The notes below the pieces were generated by a model that saw only the letters and a program-made list of their open reading frames with translations, ran no database searches and was not told the origin of the DNA. From assembly GCA_026770585.1 (NCBI GenBank), contig MU646318.1, positions 865,685 through 892,620 of the forward strand: a stretch of 26,936 bases of DNA. Direction: 5' to 3'. Of the stretch, positions 22,715 to 26,936 are shown one piece after another. Each line of letters starts with the position of its first letter. The first letter of the stretch is position 1. Source of the DNA: Baffinella frigidus (lineage: Eukaryota; Cryptophyceae; Cryptomonadales; Baffinellaceae). The position numbers were made by a program, and so were the translations under genes.

Positions 22715-22837
22715 GTACAGGGGTACTTCGCTCATAAGAAACTGCCCACCCCCTAGGACCACCATAGGGCCCTGGGCATAGGCCTACTGTAGGGTGCTAG
22801 GTGGAGGCGGTTTCTTATGAGCGAAGTAGCCCTGTAC
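22715..22837. mobile_element. MITE family 4, copy a
   Basis: Terminal inverted repeat GTACAGGGGTACTTCGCTCA continuing TAAGAAAC, facing GTTTCTTATGAGCGAAGTAG and CCCTGTAC. The core CCTAGGACCACCATAGGGCC links it to family 1. Copy b is at 24952-25075. Confidence 0.9.
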
Positions 22838-23193
22838 CGTGTGTACTTGGAACACGCCACACACTCGCCCCTCTGCCCCCCTGCCAACTCTTTAGGTCCT
22901 TTAGGTTCTTCGAGCTCCCAACATAGGCGGACAACGGAACTGGTTCTGTAGAAAGGCCATGCTTCCTCCCAACCCCCACCCTGCACGCTTTCTGGCGCAT
23001 TGTGGCGCTTGTGACACGTAGACATCGAGTGCGAGTAAGGCTTTACTGAGCAGAACAGGGGTGCGCAGGCACGTGCGGCCTATCTACTTCTAGTGGACGT
23101 GACTGTGGTAAGTCACTCCGGTCATCCTACACGTGACAGTATGAAAAAAGAGAATCCGCGTGACACGTGGGGCGTGTAGCGTTTCCCCTCACA

Positions 23194-23670
23194 CTACATC
23201 GCGACGAGTTTCTCAAAGGTGTCAATCACCTCCTTCACCGGCGAAAACGGCGACACGTCCACGTCCTTGGACGCCGGCTTCTCCGGCGTGACCACCTTCC
23301 TGAGCACCACCATCGGCGCGCACCCTGTGACCCCCGCGCGGGACACCACCGCGTGCGCGCGCACCACGCGCAGCCCCCCCGCGACGCCCACCGCCGATTG
23401 CGCGATGGCGGGGTAGAAGGAGGGGGGGCGCGGGGGGGCGTCCTCTTCGTCGGAGTCCATGCCCAGCTGGAGGCTCGGGACCTCCTTCTTTTCCTCCGGG
23501 GAGTCCACTCCCATCTGGAGGCTTGGGACGTGCTCCTGTCTTTCCGCGGAGTCGAGTCCCAGCTGGAGGCTCCCAACTCCAGTTGCTTCGTCCTCGACTT
23601 GAAGGACCTTCTGAGAGTCGAAGTCGAGTCCCATTTGGAGGATCGGGACGTCCTGCTGTCCCTCCGGTTC
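23194..23670 (-). CDS. Unknown gene 2, last exon with acidic VPSLQLGMDS-type repeats
   Basis: A 477-nt exon of 158 codons ending in TAG at 23194-23196, opened by an AAACCAG acceptor. It begins EPEGQQDVPILQMGLDFDSQ and carries four imperfect units of VPSLQ(L/M)G(M/V/L)DS separated by acidic linkers (residues about 8-75). A Pro-rich turn and a Val-rich segment (GVAGGLRVVRAHAVVSRAGV) follow, ending in FSPVKEVIDTFEKLVAM. I do not recognise the family. The clean GC-rich frame and the acceptor make it a credible 3' exon of a gene upstream of CTR9. Confidence 0.7.
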   Translation of the reverse strand, partial: EPEGQQDVPILQMGLDFDSQKVLQVEDEATGVGSLQLGLDSAERQEHVPSLQMGVDSPEEKKEVPSLQLGMDSDEEDAPPRPPSFYPAIAQSAVGVAGGLRVVRAHAVVSRAGVTGCAPMVVLRKVVTPEKPASKDVDVSPFSPVKEVIDTFEKLVAM

Positions 23671-23867
23671 CTGGTTTAGGGTTTAGGGTTTAGGGTTTAG
23701 GGTTTAGAGTTTATGGTTTAGGGTATGGGTTTTAGGGTTTAGGGTTTGAGGTTCAGGGTTAAGGGTTTAGGGTTTAGGGTTTAGGGTTTAGGGTTTAGGG
23801 TTTAGGGTTTAGGGTTTAGGGTCAAGGGCTTAGGGTCAAGGGTTTAGGGTTTAGGGTTTAGGACCAC
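23671..23867. repeat. TTTAGGG array, gene 2 intron
   Basis: The whole intron is TTTAGGG heptamers with a few TTCAGGG and TCAAGGG units, in the same strand orientation as in CTR9. Confidence 0.95.
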
Positions 23868-23942
23868 CTCGAGGGGCACGGACAGGTGCGAGGCCGCAGA
23901 AGAGCGAGACAGATAGAGAACGCCCGGCGCTCCTTCTGACTC
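23868..23942 (-). CDS. Unknown gene 2, probable internal exon
   Basis: 75 nt encoding ESEGAPGVLYLSRSSAASHL then SVPLE between a GACCAG acceptor and a GAG|GTGGTC donor, phase 0, which joins in frame to the last exon. Similar text (CGCTCCCCTGGGGCCTCGCA) recurs near 24030-24055 and 24875-24895, in the same pattern of partial exon copies as in CTR9. Confidence 0.55.
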
Positions 23943-23980
23943 CTGGTCGAGGGTTGAGGGTTGAGGGTTGAGGTTGAGGT

Positions 23981-24013
<33 letters not shown>

Positions 24014-24082
24014 TCTAGGTTGAGTGGCGCGGGGTTCAGGTGCGAGGCCCCAGGGGAGCGAGGAGGAGCGCTGTATTTAGGT

Positions 24083-24185
24083 ATCCCTCAAGTGCCCAGT
24101 AGGCTCATACGCCCTACCGTAGGGCCCTACGACCTGCCTAGGACCTCGTGCGGGTCAATTTTGACCGGCTGGCCACTCAAGGGAT
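24083..24185. mobile_element. MITE family 1, copy d
   Basis: The best preserved copy: TATCCCTCAAGTGCCCAG to CTGGCCACTCAAGGGATA, with CCCTACCGTAGGGCCCTA and GGTCAATTTTGACC inside. The outer TA on both sides suggests a TA target duplication. Confidence 0.9.
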
Positions 24186-24197
24186 AGCCCGAGTACA

Positions 24198-24345
24198 GAC
24201 TATTGGTTTCTTCCCGAGTTGGGAGCGGTTCTACAGCTGCCAACTCGGGAAGAAACCATTTCTTCCCGATTGACTATTGGTTTCTTCCCGAGTTGGGAGC
24301 GGTTCTACAGCTGCCAACTCGGGAAGAAACCATTTCTTCCCGATT
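24198..24345. repeat. Two 74-bp tandem units, each a hairpin
   Basis: Units 24198-24271 and 24272-24345 look identical. Each has GGTTTCTTCCCGAGTTGG facing CCAACTCGGGAAGAAACC around GAGCGGTTCTACAGCTG, so each forms an 18-bp-stem hairpin. Further AAGTCAATCGG motifs extend to about 24530. Confidence 0.93.
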
Positions 24346-24661
24346 GACTTGGCGAGTGTTTTTATCTGGCTTTTTGCGCCGCAGGCTGCCCGATTTCGGG
24401 CGACATCTCGTACAAGTGCCCACTTAGCCCGAGAAACGTAAAACCCGCAATCGAAAGTCAATCGGTCCGAAGAGAGAATGTTCGGCCGCGGTAAAATCAC
24501 TTGTAAAGTCAATCGGGGAAGAAAGTCAGGTTGAGGTCCTTTAGGTCCTTTAGGTTCTTCGAGCTCCCATGATAGGCGGACACTGGAACTGGTTCTGCAG
24601 AAAGGCCATGCGTCCTTTCGGATCACATCAGGTTGTGTCGGTACGCTGCGCGAGTCGCAGT

Positions 24662-24823
24662 CCACACAGCGGGCTACGAAGGGATTTTCGGCCCAAATCG
24701 GGCCACCTTTCCGGTACCTTATCCGTAAGAACCCCCCTATGTCCCTACAGGTTACCTACCGTAGGGTCTTCCGGTCTTATCGCTTAGGGGTTATTCAGAA
24801 TCCCTTCGAAGTCCGCTGTGTGG
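24662..24823. mobile_element. MITE family 3, copy b
   Basis: CCACACAGCGGGCTACGAAG facing the reverse complement ending GTCCGCTGTGTGG, with a core CCTACCGTAGGGTCTTCC. An inner GGCCCAAATCGGGCC hairpin is absent from copy a. Confidence 0.88.
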
Positions 24824-24951
24824 GCAGAGTAGGCGAGCTGAGCTGCGCACAGAGAGATCAACGCGTCCCCACGGTGCGAGGATAGCCCCAGGGGAGAGGG
24901 AAACAGATGAGGAGCAGCCCCAGGCCTGGGATCCTGACGCGAGGCCTGGGG

Positions 24952-25075
24952 TACAGGGGTACCTTGCTCATAAGACCCCCCCCCCCCCCCTCCGGACCAC
25001 CGTAGGGCCCTGGGCATGGTCCTACTGAAGGGTCCTAGGGGGGGGCGCTTTCTTATGAGCGAGGTACTCCTGTAG
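24952..25075. mobile_element. MITE family 4, copy b
   Basis: GTACAGGGGTACCTTGCTCA facing TTATGAGCGAGGTACTCCTG, core GGACCACCGTAGGGCCCTGG. It has C- and G-homopolymer runs beside the termini. Confidence 0.9.
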
Positions 25076-25389
25076 GCCCGCGTCCGGAGCGGTCGGCACG
25101 TCAAGTGATTGGTGTGGAAAGCGCGAGGTGCGTGGTCACTCGGACTGACCGACTATTCTCAAGTTGAGGAACTTGCCTTCATTCATTAGTCAACCATTGA
25201 GGACCATCACCTGTCCGACCGAGGCTCACATGCTGGGTGCGCGGTACAAACCCGTCAAATTTGTCGCTCCAAAGCGCCCGGGCACACCAAATCGGTGAGC
25301 CCAAACAGACTGCTTCAGTTGGGTACCTAGAAGAGGTTCATGAGGCCCTGAACCAAACCCCACACCCTAACCCCCAAACCCCCACAGAC

Positions 25390-25528
25390 CTTGGAGTTCT
25401 CCTGCAACCCCCCAACGTTCTCATCCAGCGTCATACCCGCAAACAGCTCTTTGGAGTGTGCCCCAGCCCGCTTCTTCTTGTGGATCTCCTCGAGAGCCTC
25501 GACCATGTCCGCCTTCTCCAGCATTTTC
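25390..25528 (-). CDS. Unknown gene 2 (or a neighbour), internal exon
   Basis: 139 nt encoding KMLEKADMVEALEEIHKKKR then AGAHSKELFAGMTLDENVGG and LQENSK, between an ATCAG acceptor (one leading G) and an AAG|GTCTG donor. It looks like a helical, charged segment. Membership in the same gene as 23194-23942 is inferred from strand and order only; linking exons were not found. Up to four copies of its start lie at 25573-26030. Confidence 0.65.
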
Positions 25529-26936
25529 CTGATCAAATCGAGGATGAAGCTTCAGTTATTTCCGTCGGGAAACATATCGAGTTAGGACTATGTCCACCTT
25601 TTCCAGCATTTTCCTGACACTGGTCGATGCGTTAGGGTTTAGAGTTTAGAGTGTAGGGCTTAGGGGAGGGAGGGGAGGAGGGAGGGAGGAAGGAAGGGAG
25701 GGAGGAGGGAGGAGGGAAAATGCTGGGAAAGGCCGTTTCCAGCATTTTTCTGATCAAATCGAGGATGAAGCTTGAGTTGTTTCCCTTGGGAAACGGATCA
25801 TGTTCGGACCAGGTCCGACTTTCCCAGCATTTGCCTGCCGCGAGTCGCTACTTTATGGGAAGCCAATAAATCTCATCAAGTCAGAGGGTGGAGGGGGGGG
25901 CGGGGGGGGGGGGGGGGGGGGCGAAGTCCACCACAGTTCCTGTCTCCCGCGCGTAAACCCTGAACCCGGAACCCTAAACAATTGGGACCAGGTCCACTTT
26001 TCCCAGCATTTTCCTGCCGCGGGTCGATGTGTGACCACGCCAGACAGCTGGAGGGAGTAGCTCCCTTTGGGAACGCCAATTTCGGCGTTCAGCTATGCCA
26101 AAAGTAAAGAACCCCCCCTTGTTCCTTCCGGGGAATTGACTTTTGGCGACCCCTTACAAAAATCTGGCGTGGTAGGGGTTGGAGTGAACGGTGTAGGGTT
26201 TGGGTGTGAGTGATAGCACATGCACACGCCCACCCGCGGAATATTTTCATTCACTGTGAGGACATACCACACGAGAATGCTCGAGGGGTCAATTTAAAAC
26301 CGAGATGCTTTTACAAGCGGGCCTTTGTGTAGTAACTTTCGTTCTTTTGGAGCCATTCCTAGGCAGAGTTAGCCCAGTCACGAGGTTGGAACACCTATCC
26401 TGGTATGCATGTTTACAACCCCACGTGTAAATAGGGTCCTCCAGCATTCTCGAGTGGTAGTCCAGGACGAGCCTGCCTTAGTTACGCAACCTTCCAGCCC
26501 TGATGGGCTTTTCTGGGCCCTGTCGCGGACCAAATCCCTTTTCGAGGCCTGATTTTTTTCAAAGTCTGGAAAGGGGGTGAGCGTAGAGGGGATTTGATCC
26601 GCTTCAGGTCCCAAAAAAGCCCATCAGGGCTGGAAGGTTGCGTAACGAGCCTCCCTTGAGACAAGCCCCTGTAGGAGAAGTATGAGTGACTTTACAAACG
26701 TCACATACCCTACACACCTGGATCATTTGGTCACGTCCCACTGCAAATGTCCAGTAATTTCGTGCATGCGGGGACCTCCGACGGATTTAAACTAAATGCT
26801 TGGTGGGATTGGATTCCGCTCTTCATCACCTGCCTTTTCGCGATTTGTGAGTCTCGGTCGGACAGGTGACGAGCCTCGGCGGTCGACGAATGGACGGTAT
26901 CTTTGGTCTCGCTTGTGCGTCGGGCCTCTCCTCCCA
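25529..26936. other. Right-end region: exon-start copies, purine tract, MITE
   Basis: Copies of the 25528 exon start (CCAGCATTTTCCTG on plus) occur at about 25573-25611, 25735-25760, 25810-25840 and 25995-26025. There is a GGAGGGA-type purine tract (25660-25720), a G homopolymer with few interruptions (25890-25921), a MITE at 26481-26646, and near the end a copy of the TCGGTCGGACAGGTGACGAG repeat of intron 11. No gene recognised in 26050-26936. Confidence 0.65.
26481..26646. mobile_element. MITE-like element with ~34-bp inverted termini
   Basis: GTTACGCAACCTTCCAGCCC continuing TGATGGGCTTTT is matched exactly by the reverse complement at the right end. The inner part GCGGACCAAATCCC / GGGATTTGATCCGC is also inverted. 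166 bp, no transposase frame. Confidence 0.92.

Larger units (their letters stand above)
22346..23193. other. Intergenic, element-containing
   Basis: Besides the third leader copy there is a MITE at 22715-22837. The sequence CTTTAGGTCCTTTAGGTTCTTCGAGCTCCCA.. near 22890-22965 recurs near 24538-24610 (shared GGACAACGGAACTGGTTCTG-like text), as does GTGACTGTG..AAGTCACTCCGGTCA (22385 and 23099). No gene recognised. Confidence 0.65.
23943..25389. other. Gene 2 intronic region with elements
   Basis: TTGAGGG heptamers at 23945-24012, MITE family 1 copy d (24083-24185), a double hairpin repeat (24198-24345), MITE family 3 copy b (24662-24823) and MITE family 4 copy b (24952-25075). The dispersed CCGACTATTCTCAAGTTGA motif is at 25148. 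Coding stretches could be hidden near 24840-24950, but none is convincing. Confidence 0.7.

Noticed and set aside
23671-23867. CRISPR-like array
   Set aside because: The 7-bp repeats have no spacers, and the locus is eukaryotic with spliced genes.
1-26936. The window as a chromosome end because of TTTAGGG arrays
   Set aside because: The arrays are short, interrupted, of many variants and embedded in introns of a conserved gene; no long terminal array is present.
1-26936. tRNA or rRNA genes
   Set aside because: I saw no cloverleaf with a conserved T-loop and no rRNA-like conserved blocks while reading; a covariance search was not possible.

Overview
The window is nuclear DNA from a eukaryote. 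One intron-dense protein gene fills most of it, its introns hold long arrays built on the plant/algal-type telomere heptamer TTTAGGG and its variants, exons are GC-rich and short, and several families of short terminal-inverted-repeat elements are present. There is no operon structure and there are no Shine-Dalgarno sites. A TTTAGGG-type telomere is known from green plants and several algal or protist groups, so a unicellular alga or related protist is likely; I cannot name the species.

The main gene runs on the minus strand from 21582 down to about 271 or 223. It encodes the TPR protein CTR9 of the Paf1 transcription-elongation complex. I could rebuild 29 exons (3153 nt, 1051 codons) in one continuous frame. 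Of the 28 introns, 24 are phase 0, four are phase 2 and none is phase 1; about 85% of the gene is intron. The product goes from an N-terminal TPR block through tandem TPRs to an acidic C-terminus with a GDFDEFIDD motif, as in CTR9 of other eukaryotes.

Two things make the gene unusual. First, 21 of the 29 exons have one or more partial copies nearby, usually carrying one authentic splice junction plus the adjoining exon piece. Second, the introns are packed with 7-bp-period arrays: TTTAGGG, TTTCGGG, TTCAGGG, TGTAGGG, TTTGGGG and TTGAGGG, and also TTTATTG, ATTTATC, TTGATGG and ATCANNN. The G-rich arrays lie almost always in one orientation, so the pre-mRNA carries CCCUAAA.

Upstream of CTR9 (21367-22342) is a near-perfect inverted duplication with 357-bp arms: the CTR9 leader and start of exon 1 are copied head to head, and a third degraded copy follows. 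Beyond that, 23194-25528 holds the 3' end of a second minus-strand gene of unknown function. Intron 4 and the right-hand 5 kb are rich in MITE-like elements. At least six element families have different termini; several of them share a palindromic core related to CCTACCGTAGGGCCCTAGG.

Reading all this together is inference: the locus appears to be shaped by repeated local duplication across splice junctions, heptamer-array expansion and non-autonomous element insertion, while one intact CTR9 frame is kept.
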